A DNA stretch of 64,000 bases from Neptuniibacter victor (GCA_027943745.1 AP025763.1:3844001-3908000); one strand, 5' to 3'. Counted from the stretch's first letter, positions 25,770 through 35,648 are shown. The notes: a model not told the origin generated them from the sequence alone. A program made the numbers and translations.

Positions 25770-26666
25770 TTGGCGAACCTAGATGACACCCGAATATTTA
25801 ATAAAGTTGCCGAACTCTGCAGCTACACAAAAGCCGGTCAGCAACTCAGCATTCCTAAAGCCACCGTTAGTAGAAGAATTAAGTTGTTAGAGGAGAGACT
25901 GGGCGTCAAATTAATTAATCGGGATACCCGAAAGCTAAGCTTGACCGAAGCGGGCAATTATCTCTATCAGAGTACTTCCCCTCTCCTCAATCAAGTTCTG
26001 GAAATTGAGGACTCAACCTCTAATTTTCAAATCCACCCTGCAGGTGAATTGAGAATAACCATGCCAGTAGAAATTGGTATTCGTATGCTAAACGACATTA
26101 TCTGCGATTTTGCCAAACTGCATCCACAAATTGTCCTTGATATACATATGACGAATGATCTCGTCGATATTATTAAAGAGGGTTATGACATTGCTATCCG
26201 TGGAGGGAGCCCTAAAGATTCAAACTTAATATCTAAAAAAATAATGTCGAGCCGATTCCATCTATGCTGTTCGCAAGAATATATCGCCAACCATACAGCT
26301 CCCACCCACCCAGATGAGCTAAAAGGGCACCACTTGATTGCATTCCCTTATGCGAGCTACCAACAGATGAAACTAACAAAAGAGGGGAAAGAGGTGACGA
26401 TTAATGCCAACAATCGCTTATCAGCCAATAGCCTAGATATGCTTTTAAAAGCAGCTCAAAAAGGCTTAGGAATAGCAATTTTACCCGCATCTGTCTGCTC
26501 AGATTCGATAAAAGCAGGTGCTTTGACTTCACTATTGAATGATTGGGATACTGCGGAAATAGGCCTTTTCGCCCTTTACCCCAATAGGGAGAAAACCAAA
26601 AAGCTCGATCTTTTTATTAACTATGTAGAACAAAGGTTAACTGAGCTGGAACAAAGCTTTATATAG
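25770..26666 (+). CDS. LysR-family transcriptional regulator
   Basis: The 298-residue protein has an N-terminal winged HTH (about 1-60), FNKVAELCSYTKAGQQLSIPKATVSRRIKLLEERLGVKLINRDTRKLSLTEAG, followed by a LysR substrate-binding fold (about 85-290). It starts with TTG, supported by AAGG about 8 bases before. It is divergent from fahA across a short gap with an inverted repeat and is therefore the likely regulator of the fahA-VOC-maiA unit. The inducer is presumed to be a pathway intermediate; that is inference. Confidence 0.9.
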   Translation: MANLDDTRIFNKVAELCSYTKAGQQLSIPKATVSRRIKLLEERLGVKLINRDTRKLSLTEAGNYLYQSTSPLLNQVLEIEDSTSNFQIHPAGELRITMPVEIGIRMLNDIICDFAKLHPQIVLDIHMTNDLVDIIKEGYDIAIRGGSPKDSNLISKKIMSSRFHLCCSQEYIANHTAPTHPDELKGHHLIAFPYASYQQMKLTKEGKEVTINANNRLSANSLDMLLKAAQKGLGIAILPASVCSDSIKAGALTSLLNDWDTAEIGLFALYPNREKTKKLDLFINYVEQRLTELEQSFI

Positions 26667-26821
26667 CCCGCAATCTTAAAAATAAAGTCTACACTGAACA
26701 TTGAGCACTCCAAATAATGCTCAAAGAAACATCCTTCCCTATTAACCATGCTTTTTATAATGTTTATAAGCATGATATATATTAGAGAGTGCGCTTTCAA
26801 AAGGCTTGGGACTTAGTAGTA

Positions 26822-29335
26822 ATGACACAAAACAGCTACGCTAATACATTATTAAAATGGAAGCTTTGGTCGCCTGCCCTGATCGCTTCAGCATTTCTAA
26901 TTATCATCGCCCAGTATAACTTTTTAGCTTTCCATACCCTTGCTGAACTGTTTGCCATCATTGTTTCATTCATCATGTTTGCGTTTGCTTGGTCAACCAA
27001 ACACTTTATTCGTAATAATTTCTTGCTCTTCTTAGCCTGCGGCTACTTCTGGATAGGTTCCTTAGATCTGCTCCATACCCTGACATACAAAGGGATGGAT
27101 ATGATTACCCATGATCACGGTAATGTTGCTGTTCAATTCTGGATCGGCACTCGTTACCTCGAAGCATTCACGTTACTCCTCGCCCCTTTTGCCGTTAATA
27201 AAACGATCTCGCCGGTTCGTCTCTTTTTTGGCTTTGGCGTGATTAGCTTAGTCTTATCGATGCTGGTTTTTAGCGGTCACTTCCCAGCCGGTTTCATTGA
27301 TGGTCAAGGGCTAACGCCGTTCAAAATATATAGTGAATACTTAATCGATTTTATTCTTCTAATTGCGCTCTTCTGTCTATTCAAATTTGGCTCAGATATT
27401 CATGAGCGAGAGAAAATTTTAATTGCAGCCTCCATCGTTATGACGATGATTGCGGAGATTGCATTTACTTTCTATATCGACGTTTACGGCCTTTCAAACT
27501 TAATAGGGCACCTGTTCAAGCTTGGTTCTTTTTGGTTAATTTTTAATGCCATCAGCATCTCCAACATTAAAAAACCTTACGCTGAATTGAAAAAAAGCGA
27601 ACGAAGATTTCGCAGATTATTTGAGAATACAGAAGTATCTCTCTGGAATGTTGATTTCTCTAACGTCTACCAAGAACTTAACCTATTAAGAAACCAAGGC
27701 ATTAAGGATCTTCGCAGTCACTTAGCACACAATAGAGAGATCACCCCGCAACTCATTAATATGCTGCAAGTTACTCATATCAATGAAGCAACCTTGAAAC
27801 TATTTGCCAGTCGAGATCCTGAAAAAATTATTCGTGCATTTCCGACCCGACTTTTTATCGATCAGCTCTGTGCTATCTGGAATAACGAACCCTACTTCAG
27901 AGCTGAAACTCGCTGTATTACACCTGATGGTCAAGAGTTAAATACAATCATCTCCTTTCAGCTGCCAAGTAAAGCTGAAGACTACGACAACTTACCTATC
28001 AGCGTAATCGACATTACCCAACGCAAACAAGATGAAGAACGCATCTGGCAACAAGCAAATTTTGATGTTCTCACCGGCTTAGCTAACAGAAGTTACTTTA
28101 CTGACAATGTATCCCATGCCATCGATCTGGCGGAGAGAAACCGTGAAAAGCTGGCGATTTTCTATATAGATTTAGATCGTTTTAAACTCGTTAATGACAC
28201 CCTCGGACACTCTTTTGGAGACCTGTTATTACAAGAAGCGGCTCAGCGCTTATTATCAGGACTTCGTAAAACAGATATCGCTGCCCGGCTAGCAGGTGAT
28301 GAGTTTGCCGTTCTTTTACCTAACGTTATTAAAGCTGAGGATATCGAACCGGTAATCGGTCCACTACTAGAAAGCTTGGCAGCGCCTTACAACCTTGAAG
28401 GGAACGAAGCCTATGTTTCAGCGAGTATCGGTGTGGCTCTCTTTCCTAACGACGGGGACAATGTCTCTGAATTACTACGTAAGGCCGACAGCGCTATGTA
28501 TAAAGCGAAAGAGGATGGCCGCAATAATTACCACTTTTTCACACTTGAATTAGAATTAGAAGCTCAGCACAAACGTCACATGGAGCAAGAACTTCGTAAA
28601 GCTCTTTCTAATCAAGAATTTACGCTCCATTACCAACCCATACATAATCTTGAATCTCAAGTAACATCCGCCGAAGCACTTGTACGCTGGGAACAACCAG
28701 GCAAAGGGATCATTCCACCTATTGAGTTTATCCCCCTCGCCGAGGAGCTAAATTTAATAACGCCTTTGGGTGAGTGGATTCTGAGGGATGCTTGTCGTAC
28801 AGCCATCTTTTGGCATGAAATTAGCCCAACGCCACCTAAAGTGTCCGTTAACGTGTCTTGTAAACAGTTCCAAAACCAAGACCTTCCTGAGTTAGTAGAT
28901 TCGATACTTCTTGAAACTGGCTTGCCTGCTGAGCAATTAATTCTGGAGATCACCGAAAGCCTCTTAATCACTGATGAAGAAAGTACATTAAAACAGCTAC
29001 AGGAGCTCCGCAGTATGGGTGTAGAACTCTCTGTGGATGACTTTGGAACCGGTTATTCATCACTCAGTTATTTGAAAAAGTTCCCAATAAACACACTAAA
29101 AATTGATCGTTCTTTTATCGATGACATACCGAATGACCAAGAAGATATTGCATTGGTAAAAGCCATCATGTCGATGGCTGAAAGCTTAAAATTAAAAGTC
29201 GTTGCCGAAGGTGTAGAGACCCCTGCTCAAGCCGCTTTTTTACAATCGAGAAACTGCACCTATATACAAGGCTATTTTCTCAGCAAGCCACTGCCCAGCA
29301 ATGATTTCATCCAATACTTGAGAGATAGAATATAG
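26822..29335 (+). CDS. MASE3-GGDEF-EAL membrane c-di-GMP enzyme
   Basis: In about 837 residues, seven hydrophobic segments (about 15-245) match the MASE3 sensory module, with FHTLAELFAIIVSF and GSLDLLHTLTYKGMDM diagnostic. A PAS-like linker follows (about 255-395). GGDEF is changed to A491GDEF, with an I-site RKTD before it. EAL is complete: E618AL, VNVSCKQ, LEITES, VDDFGTG, LKIDRS, VAEGVET and IQGYFLSKP. Phosphodiesterase activity is therefore likely; cyclase activity with AGDEF is possible but uncertain. The ATG at 26822 is preferred over a GTG at 26789, which has no ribosome site at a usable distance. Confidence 0.9.
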   Translation: MTQNSYANTLLKWKLWSPALIASAFLIIIAQYNFLAFHTLAELFAIIVSFIMFAFAWSTKHFIRNNFLLFLACGYFWIGSLDLLHTLTYKGMDMITHDHGNVAVQFWIGTRYLEAFTLLLAPFAVNKTISPVRLFFGFGVISLVLSMLVFSGHFPAGFIDGQGLTPFKIYSEYLIDFILLIALFCLFKFGSDIHEREKILIAASIVMTMIAEIAFTFYIDVYGLSNLIGHLFKLGSFWLIFNAISISNIKKPYAELKKSERRFRRLFENTEVSLWNVDFSNVYQELNLLRNQGIKDLRSHLAHNREITPQLINMLQVTHINEATLKLFASRDPEKIIRAFPTRLFIDQLCAIWNNEPYFRAETRCITPDGQELNTIISFQLPSKAEDYDNLPISVIDITQRKQDEERIWQQANFDVLTGLANRSYFTDNVSHAIDLAERNREKLAIFYIDLDRFKLVNDTLGHSFGDLLLQEAAQRLLSGLRKTDIAARLAGDEFAVLLPNVIKAEDIEPVIGPLLESLAAPYNLEGNEAYVSASIGVALFPNDGDNVSELLRKADSAMYKAKEDGRNNYHFFTLELELEAQHKRHMEQELRKALSNQEFTLHYQPIHNLESQVTSAEALVRWEQPGKGIIPPIEFIPLAEELNLITPLGEWILRDACRTAIFWHEISPTPPKVSVNVSCKQFQNQDLPELVDSILLETGLPAEQLILEITESLLITDEESTLKQLQELRSMGVELSVDDFGTGYSSLSYLKKFPINTLKIDRSFIDDIPNDQEDIALVKAIMSMAESLKLKVVAEGVETPAQAAFLQSRNCTYIQGYFLSKPLPSNDFIQYLRDRI

Positions 29336-29445
29336 ACGAAATGATTATTCAATAATTTCAGGCTACTACTGGATAACAACTAGCCAGACTCTCACCTTTC
29401 GCTTAAGCTGTAACTAGGCACGGGTAATTAAGGTAGTTAAGTACC

Positions 29446-30822
29446 GTGAAGAAAGTATTTCTTTATTTCAGTCTATTAGCCCTAGCTGGACTCCTTGCTT
29501 CCAGCGTAGCTTCTGTGTACCTATCACATGACGATTCTGAATCTTCCTATCAATTTATTGAAGCCTCCCCAGCTCCCAAAATCACAATCCTATGGGCTGA
29601 ATGGAAACCAGCGGACTATCTTCAAACCTTAACTTCAGAATTTACTGCAGAGACCGGTATCGAGGTTGAGATAGTTCAACGCTCGTGGAACGATTGGCAG
29701 CAACACTTTTTTAATGAAATGGCCAGTAAAAGCCAACGTTATGACATGGTTATCGGCGATTCACAATGGCTAGGCTATGGATCGGAAAATGGCCACTACA
29801 TCAATCTCAGCCATTGGGTCCAACAACATAATGTAAACGAAAAGTTTATCCATACCGCTATGCGAGGTTATGCCGAATATCCAAAAGATAGTTCACGCTA
29901 CTGGGCGATCCCCTTAGAGGGCGATGCGATGGGGTTTGCCTATCGCAAAGATCTTTTCGAAAATCCTGCAGAGAAAAAAGCATTCCAACAGCGCTACGGT
30001 TATCGCTTAGATATTCCAACCACTTGGGGACAACTCAGGGATTTAGCCGAATTTTTTTACCGGCCCGAGGATGATTTTTGGGGATTGATGTCATGGACTG
30101 AACCCCATTACGATGGCCTCACGATGGCACTGCAGCCCCTATTATGGTCATGGGGGGCTGACTTAGGAGATCGAAGCAGCTATCAAGTTCGAGGCATTCT
30201 AAATGATGGCGCTGCAACTTCCGCCTTGGCATTTTATAAAACATTAACGAAATTCAATAATCCCGCATGGCGTGATTATTACCTGGATACCGATACCAGT
30301 TCCAATAGGCCACTAATTGAGGGAAAAGTTGCGATGGCAATGGTGTATTTTGCTATCACACCAGAACTATTGGACCCTGATAAAAACCCCTACGCTGATA
30401 AGATCGGTTTTTTCTCAGCCCCCGCGGGGCCCGCTAGCAGAGCCACGTCCTTGGGAGGACAAGGTATCTCTGTTATCAGCTATTCCAAGAAAAAAGAACA
30501 TAGTTTCCGCTTTCTCGAGTGGTTCATTCAGACAAGGGTACAACAACGCTGGTCCGAACTGGGGGGGCTTAGTTGTCACAATGACATATTACAATCGGAA
30601 GCCTTTTTAAATGCCTCCCCAATGCACCGAGCGTTCAGTGAATCTTTTGGATTTGCACGAGATTTTTGGGCTGTCCCTGAATATGCGGAACTTCTCAATC
30701 TATCCCAAAAACGGTGGAGACACTATCTGGTCACCGATGATATTTCTGCAAAGGATAGCTTAGATAATCTCGCGCTCGATTGGGAGCAAGTCTTTGAATA
30801 CCATGGTTATTATAAAGAGTAG
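29446..30822 (+). CDS. extracellular solute-binding protein (family 1, sugar-type), orphan
   Basis: The 458-residue protein has an N-terminal signal/anchor (about 1-24) and a SBP_bac_1 fold. Typical segments are KITILWAEWKPADYLQTLTSEFTAETGIEVEIVQRSW, MVIGDSQWLGYG, YWAIPLEGDAMGFAYRKDLF and GKVAMAMVYF. Such proteins bind sugars or other organic solutes for ABC importers, but no permease or ATPase is adjacent. The next gene, three bases downstream, encodes a Cache-HAMP-GGDEF enzyme. Likely it serves as the periplasmic ligand receptor for that cyclase. GTG start with AAGG about 12 bases upstream. Confidence 0.85.
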   Translation: MKKVFLYFSLLALAGLLASSVASVYLSHDDSESSYQFIEASPAPKITILWAEWKPADYLQTLTSEFTAETGIEVEIVQRSWNDWQQHFFNEMASKSQRYDMVIGDSQWLGYGSENGHYINLSHWVQQHNVNEKFIHTAMRGYAEYPKDSSRYWAIPLEGDAMGFAYRKDLFENPAEKKAFQQRYGYRLDIPTTWGQLRDLAEFFYRPEDDFWGLMSWTEPHYDGLTMALQPLLWSWGADLGDRSSYQVRGILNDGAATSALAFYKTLTKFNNPAWRDYYLDTDTSSNRPLIEGKVAMAMVYFAITPELLDPDKNPYADKIGFFSAPAGPASRATSLGGQGISVISYSKKKEHSFRFLEWFIQTRVQQRWSELGGLSCHNDILQSEAFLNASPMHRAFSESFGFARDFWAVPEYAELLNLSQKRWRHYLVTDDISAKDSLDNLALDWEQVFEYHGYYKE

Positions 30823-30825
30823 TGA

Positions 30826-32664
30826 ATGAGACATATTGGTCTAAAATGGGAGTTAGTATTCATCTGTGTACTGCTCGTCACAATCCCCACTACATTAATG
30901 GGCGTTTTTGGCTATTTTTCTTATCAAACTTTTGCCAAAGAAGCCCTAGAGTCTAAACTGCATGACCGTAGTTTAGAGATGCACTCTCTTGCCTACGACT
31001 TCATTGCCCAAAAGGACCGCGTACTTCGCCGAGAGGAAGCCCTTGTCCTGAAACGCATAAAGTCCGTTGCTCAGTTGAGTAAAAAAATATTAGAAACCTA
31101 CCCAGTAGCGTTAAAACCTCAACAGGGTGACGAAAATTTACACCGAATACTGCAAGAATTAACGAAGGTTCGCCTCAACCGCAGCGGACATATTTTCTTA
31201 CTCGATGATAATTATCAGCCCATTTTTAATAAGCCGTTCTTACAAAGCTATTCGGCCACACGAATCTACCCCAACTTTATTAGTCAAATTAAAGCAGCCA
31301 TACCTCTGTTAATATCCGGTGACATTGTCATCATCCGCTATCCCTGGAAGATCAACTCCCTCGGCGTTCACCTTTATCGGCAGACTGCTTTAGCGTATTT
31401 AGAAAACTGGCACATGGTCTTAGGCGTCACTATCAATGAAACTGACTATAAAAGTGAAGATCTTGAAAAGCGGCTTCAGAATGAACTAAGAGAGCGCATC
31501 TCAAAAGAGCAGATTGGTGAGCTTGGTTATACTTGGGTATTCAATAGCGAAGGTGAATATATTGTTTCTAAAGACCGACTTCGCGATGGAGAGAATATGT
31601 CAGATATCACCGATCAACAGGGTAACTCACTTATCAAAAACATGGTGTCGGAAGCCCTTCAACAACCGGTCGGTGACAGCAAAATCCTATACTACCAATG
31701 GCGCGATCTAGGTGAAGCGGCCCCGCAACCACGCGCTGTCGCACTAACTTATGTGCCCGAATGGGATTGGGTAATAGGTGCCAGTGCAAATCTACAAGAG
31801 TTCTACGCGGGGCTACGAGAGATACGCGATCGCATATTTTATATCTGCGCTATTTTTATCCTTATAGGTTCAATTATTACCTATCTTTTTGCACGCATGA
31901 TCACCCAGCCGATTCAACACTTAGAACAGTTAGCGGTGCAGGCCGCAGATGGCAATTTAAATGTCTCAGTAGACAATGACCTCACATCACAGCACTCTGA
32001 AATTAGCTCCCTGTCTCAAGCGTTTGCTGTGATGATTCAAAATCTACGGAGCTTAATCGAACAAAAAGAGCAAAATAGTCAACTTTTAGAAAAGCAAAAC
32101 GTTGCCCTCCACGAATCAGAAGAAAAACTAAAGCGTGCGATGCAACAATTAGAAATAGAGAAACAGAAATTTCATACCCAGGCAATAACCGATCCATTAA
32201 CCAATTTATTAAATCGTCGAGGTTTTTCTATCGCGGGTAACAAAGAGTGGAAACGCCACCTGCGCACAGGAGAGCCTTTAACCATTGCCATGATCGATAT
32301 TGATCTGTTCAAACGTATTAATGATCAGTACGGGCATGCAGCAGGTGATGATGTTTTAATTCAGCTTGCCAGTACTCTACTGCAATCAATGCGCGCCAGT
32401 GATTTAATCGCACGTATCGGCGGTGAAGAGTTCGCAATGATAATCAACCAACCACTCAAAGAAGCGGCAAAAGGATTAGAGCGGTTAAGAGTGATGGTCG
32501 AACAATCCCCGACAACCGCAGATGGTATTGATATCTCCTATACCATCAGCATTGGGGCGATTGAAGTAGATCAGCAGCACATCAGTTTAGAATCAGCCTT
32601 AGATGCGGCAGACAACCGCTTATATGCCGCCAAGCGCCGCGGCAGAAACCGGCTTGTATTCTAA
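30826..32664 (+). CDS. Cache-HAMP-GGDEF diguanylate cyclase
   Basis: This 612-residue inner-membrane enzyme has an N-terminal TM (about 8-30) and a large periplasmic sensor with two Cache-like halves (NRSGHIFLLDDN, about 122-133, and LGYTWVFNSEGEYIVS, about 228-243). A second TM (about 335-355), HAMP, a coiled coil and a GGDEF domain follow. The active site is G532GEEF with an I-site RASD before it, both consistent with a working cyclase. It follows the solute-binding protein by 3 bp and ends one base from the convergent metallophosphoesterase. Confidence 0.92.
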   Translation: MRHIGLKWELVFICVLLVTIPTTLMGVFGYFSYQTFAKEALESKLHDRSLEMHSLAYDFIAQKDRVLRREEALVLKRIKSVAQLSKKILETYPVALKPQQGDENLHRILQELTKVRLNRSGHIFLLDDNYQPIFNKPFLQSYSATRIYPNFISQIKAAIPLLISGDIVIIRYPWKINSLGVHLYRQTALAYLENWHMVLGVTINETDYKSEDLEKRLQNELRERISKEQIGELGYTWVFNSEGEYIVSKDRLRDGENMSDITDQQGNSLIKNMVSEALQQPVGDSKILYYQWRDLGEAAPQPRAVALTYVPEWDWVIGASANLQEFYAGLREIRDRIFYICAIFILIGSIITYLFARMITQPIQHLEQLAVQAADGNLNVSVDNDLTSQHSEISSLSQAFAVMIQNLRSLIEQKEQNSQLLEKQNVALHESEEKLKRAMQQLEIEKQKFHTQAITDPLTNLLNRRGFSIAGNKEWKRHLRTGEPLTIAMIDIDLFKRINDQYGHAAGDDVLIQLASTLLQSMRASDLIARIGGEEFAMIINQPLKEAAKGLERLRVMVEQSPTTADGIDISYTISIGAIEVDQQHISLESALDAADNRLYAAKRRGRNRLVF

Positions 32665-32665
32665 T

Positions 32666-33496
32666 TTACTCGATCATTAACGTCGTTAACTTGATAGGCT
32701 GGCCCATTTGAACAACCTCTTCGGAAGGAAGCACATCAACACTTGGCCACAAGCCACTGTCTAAGCATTCCCGATAGGCAGCGCTTACACCGGCTTTTTC
32801 CATAGAAGTTATCGTTTGTTCTACGCTATACGTCAATCGATGCCAACTCACCTCTATACCACCATCCGTAGGCATTAATAGCATATACCAACCATCACAA
32901 GTGCCATCATTAGCAGGCATACCAATAACCCCGCTATTTAACCAGTACCCTTTATCTAACCTGTTAGAAAATGGGATACCGCTGTGCCCACCAATAATAA
33001 TATCGACATTCGATCGCATTAACTGGTCTGCTTTTAAATCATCAGACGAGCTACGAAAAACAAACTCATTTATTGAATCAAGGCTACCGTGTACAACAGC
33101 AATGCTTTTTCCTCCTAGCTCGAAATTAATCCGCTTAGGCAACTGAGCCATCCATTGTTTGTTACTGGACGAAACGTTATCACGCGCAAAGCGATACCAC
33201 TCAACCGATAATAGCGAGCACGCTGATTCATTTTCAAAACCACAACCGCAATCGGGAGCATCTGCCGCTAAAGACTCCTCACAATTACCCATCACCACAG
33301 GAATATCCCAGTCACGAATTAAGTTAACCGTTTCCTCAGGTTCAGCACAGTAAGCGACAAGATCACCACTACAAATGACTCTTTCCCGTGAGACACCTAA
33401 TCGCGTAGCCTCCCTCCTTATCGCTCGAGTCGCACTTAGATTGCTATAAGGCCCACAAAAAATAAGTATCGTTTGATCAAAGTTACCAAGTTCCAT
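32666..33496 (-). CDS. YfcE-like metallophosphoesterase lacking the usual first metal motif
   Basis: The 276-residue protein keeps most of the calcineurin-like motifs: GDLVAYCAEPEETV (GD), VMGNCEESL (GN-x-E), VVHGSLDS (His), GGHSGIPF (GH) and YWLNSGVIGMP. In place of the canonical DxHGN near the N-terminus it has GPYSNL (residues 15-20), so the Asp and His that bind the first metal are missing. It may bind one metal or have lost activity. ATG at 33496 with CAGGAT upstream removes an apparent overlap with the symporter gene 10 bases upstream. It is probably co-transcribed with that gene. Confidence 0.83.
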   Translation of the reverse strand: MELGNFDQTILIFCGPYSNLSATRAIRREATRLGVSRERVICSGDLVAYCAEPEETVNLIRDWDIPVVMGNCEESLAADAPDCGCGFENESACSLLSVEWYRFARDNVSSSNKQWMAQLPKRINFELGGKSIAVVHGSLDSINEFVFRSSSDDLKADQLMRSNVDIIIGGHSGIPFSNRLDKGYWLNSGVIGMPANDGTCDGWYMLLMPTDGGIEVSWHRLTYSVEQTITSMEKAGVSAAYRECLDSGLWPSVDVLPSEEVVQMGQPIKLTTLMIE

Positions 33497-33506
33497 AAAA
33501 ATCCTG

Positions 33507-34886
33507 TTAGAGCTCTGCCGCAGGCCTAAGTTGTTTTTGACTGGCACCACCAATCCAGAACAACAAACAACCACTTACCATCACCACCAAACAGATCCAA
33601 AGTAGCTTGGTATATTTATGCGCATCGCCCAAAAATGCGGTATGTGCTGATGACTCTGTAAAATAAAGCAATGCTCCTCCAATCGCGATGGCAAAACTAG
33701 ACAGATAACTCCACACTGGAATATCCGTTCGGTTACCCCACAGACTAAAAAAGATAACCGGAATTAGATACATCGACGCAGTACCGCTAACAGCTACCGC
33801 ACTAAATAAGTCTTTGTTACCAACAAAAACGAGTAGTATTCCCATCAACATAAAAGCGGCCATCACGATACGCCCGTTATGGATATTAGCGGTTAAAAGT
33901 CGCATATCAACCACCATCATTTTTGCGGAACTTGTTAATGTACTATCCAAGGTCGACATTGCAGAGATAACTAATGACGCACTAAACAGGAACATAGGCA
34001 CAGGGCCTAACAATCGAGTCAGCACCTGATTCATATCTTCACCGCTTAATGCATTGCTACCGGCAATAACGCCTAACGATCCAAAAGCGAGAATGGACAA
34101 ACTGCTAATCCAGCCCGCGTGTAAAAAGCTACGGCGCGTTGTTTCTCGATCAGCTAAGAAACCCCGATCCATCATCACAGGATCGTGCATTGGATAACTC
34201 CACACCTGTAACAAGGCAACCAATAATAAAATAGGGCCAGGCTCACTCATATCGAATGGCTTAAAAGCCAAGAGCTCTGCATTGAAATGCCCGCCACCAG
34301 CCACTAATACCATTAGAACAATCAAAACCGCGATAAAAACCAACATCTGGAAAAAATCGGTACGCAGGGATGCATGCAATCCACCCAACATCGAATAAAG
34401 CAAGGTAACAATAGCCAAGCCGATCACCGCAAGCGTATAAGATTGTGTACCTGCAGCACCAAATAAGATGCCAATAACCAATAGATTCGCAAACACCTCG
34501 CTCACGAGGCGAACGCCGATAACGAAGTTATAACAGCGACTGCCCCAACCACCAAACCGGTCCGATAAAAACGACTGAACACTGTCGTAACCTTGCTCAA
34601 ACCGCAGGTGATCAATAATTTTTCCGCCCGTCAAAAACGAGAGGTAATAGGCCGCATACGCAAGCGTGCCCCAAACACCGTAATAAAAACCTAAAATAGC
34701 GGCGTTAAGAAGAGATCTAGCAAAAATCCACGTTGTCACTTGAGAAAAGATAAGTGTTAACAGTTTCGGGGCTGAACCATCAGCCGATTGACCCCGAAAG
34801 AAACTCCCCTCATGCGAGACCTTCCGTGACAACACAATAGACACCAGCGCTAAACCCGACACTAGCAAAATCAATGATAACTCCAT
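33507..34886 (-). CDS. sodium:solute symporter (SSS family)
   Basis: This polytopic membrane protein of about 459 residues has 12-13 hydrophobic segments. Family features include the early FSQVTTWIFARSLLNAAILGFYYGVWG helix pair, YSMLGGLHASLRTDFFQM, the loop YPMHDPVMMDRGFLADRETTRRSFLHAGWISS and SAMSTLDSTLTSSAKM, a Na+-site region. The best matches in memory are proline/pantothenate/choline-type SSS proteins; substrate unknown. The start at 34886 is chosen because TTGGAG lies six bases upstream. An unusual feature is its metallophosphoesterase partner 10 bp downstream. Confidence 0.85.
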   Translation of the reverse strand: MELSLILLVSGLALVSIVLSRKVSHEGSFFRGQSADGSAPKLLTLIFSQVTTWIFARSLLNAAILGFYYGVWGTLAYAAYYLSFLTGGKIIDHLRFEQGYDSVQSFLSDRFGGWGSRCYNFVIGVRLVSEVFANLLVIGILFGAAGTQSYTLAVIGLAIVTLLYSMLGGLHASLRTDFFQMLVFIAVLIVLMVLVAGGGHFNAELLAFKPFDMSEPGPILLLVALLQVWSYPMHDPVMMDRGFLADRETTRRSFLHAGWISSLSILAFGSLGVIAGSNALSGEDMNQVLTRLLGPVPMFLFSASLVISAMSTLDSTLTSSAKMMVVDMRLLTANIHNGRIVMAAFMLMGILLVFVGNKDLFSAVAVSGTASMYLIPVIFFSLWGNRTDIPVWSYLSSFAIAIGGALLYFTESSAHTAFLGDAHKYTKLLWICLVVMVSGCLLFWIGGASQKQLRPAAEL

Positions 34887-34994
34887 CAAACACTCCAATC
34901 CCCAAATAACTACCGGTGGGACAAGCATTCTTTGAGTCGGTTCCCCAAACAACTATTTGTCATTAATCCATTTACATAATCAACATCTAAAGAT

Positions 34995-35585
34995 TCATCG
35001 AGCTACTTCTAACCCTTTTAGCTCTACCGCTTGTATTAACTCGGGGAAAAAGCGCAGGAAACCCTCTTCTATCTCTCTTTTGTGCATCATGAGTTCGCTC
35101 ACGGAGCCTGCAAACTCATGTTTAAAGCGGATGCGGTCAGCAATACGGTCTAACGTAAACCCTATACCCTCTAGCTCGGCATAAGATGCAAACCAGTCAT
35201 GCTCGATCACTCGAGAGGTAACACGTAACATTCTTGCTGGCATAAGATGTTGCCCCTTTTTCAGATCAACATAGTAATGGCCGCAATCCTGTTGGAAAGG
35301 TTGGGTAGAAAAACGCGTCCAATGCATGATTAAAAAATGATCGAAGACCATATCAATCATGATTCCCGCAAAGCGCCTGCGCTGAGGGGACATAAGCCCC
35401 TTCAAACGCCTAACCTCCTCATGCTGATCCGTAAAACGATCAACAAAGCGATGATTTTCTATACCTAGCTTTACGGAATTTGGCAGTGATTGCAGATCAA
35501 CTCCTCGGCAAAAATCGCCCATGAGGTTTCCCACGCGTGATTCAATCGTCGGCTGAGCTAAAAAGAGGTGTGCTAAATAATTCAT
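34995..35585 (-). CDS. acpH: acyl carrier protein phosphodiesterase (AcpH)
   Basis: The 196-residue protein opens MNYLAHLFLAQPTIESRVGNL and has MIDMVFDHFLIMHWTRFS and HRFVDRFTDQHEEVRR, the HD-like helical motifs of AcpH. It removes the 4'-phosphopantetheine arm from holo-ACP with Mn2+/Mg2+. Length and motif positions match E. coli AcpH (193 residues). It is a single gene divergent from the REC-DUF3369-GGDEF-EAL gene. Confidence 0.9.
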   Translation of the reverse strand: MNYLAHLFLAQPTIESRVGNLMGDFCRGVDLQSLPNSVKLGIENHRFVDRFTDQHEEVRRLKGLMSPQRRRFAGIMIDMVFDHFLIMHWTRFSTQPFQQDCGHYYVDLKKGQHLMPARMLRVTSRVIEHDWFASYAELEGIGFTLDRIADRIRFKHEFAGSVSELMMHKREIEEGFLRFFPELIQAVELKGLEVAR

Positions 35586-35648
35586 ATATCCAGTGTACCC
35601 GATAAATCACCCACCGCTGCTTTAACAAGCAGCTAACTATAAGTAGCA

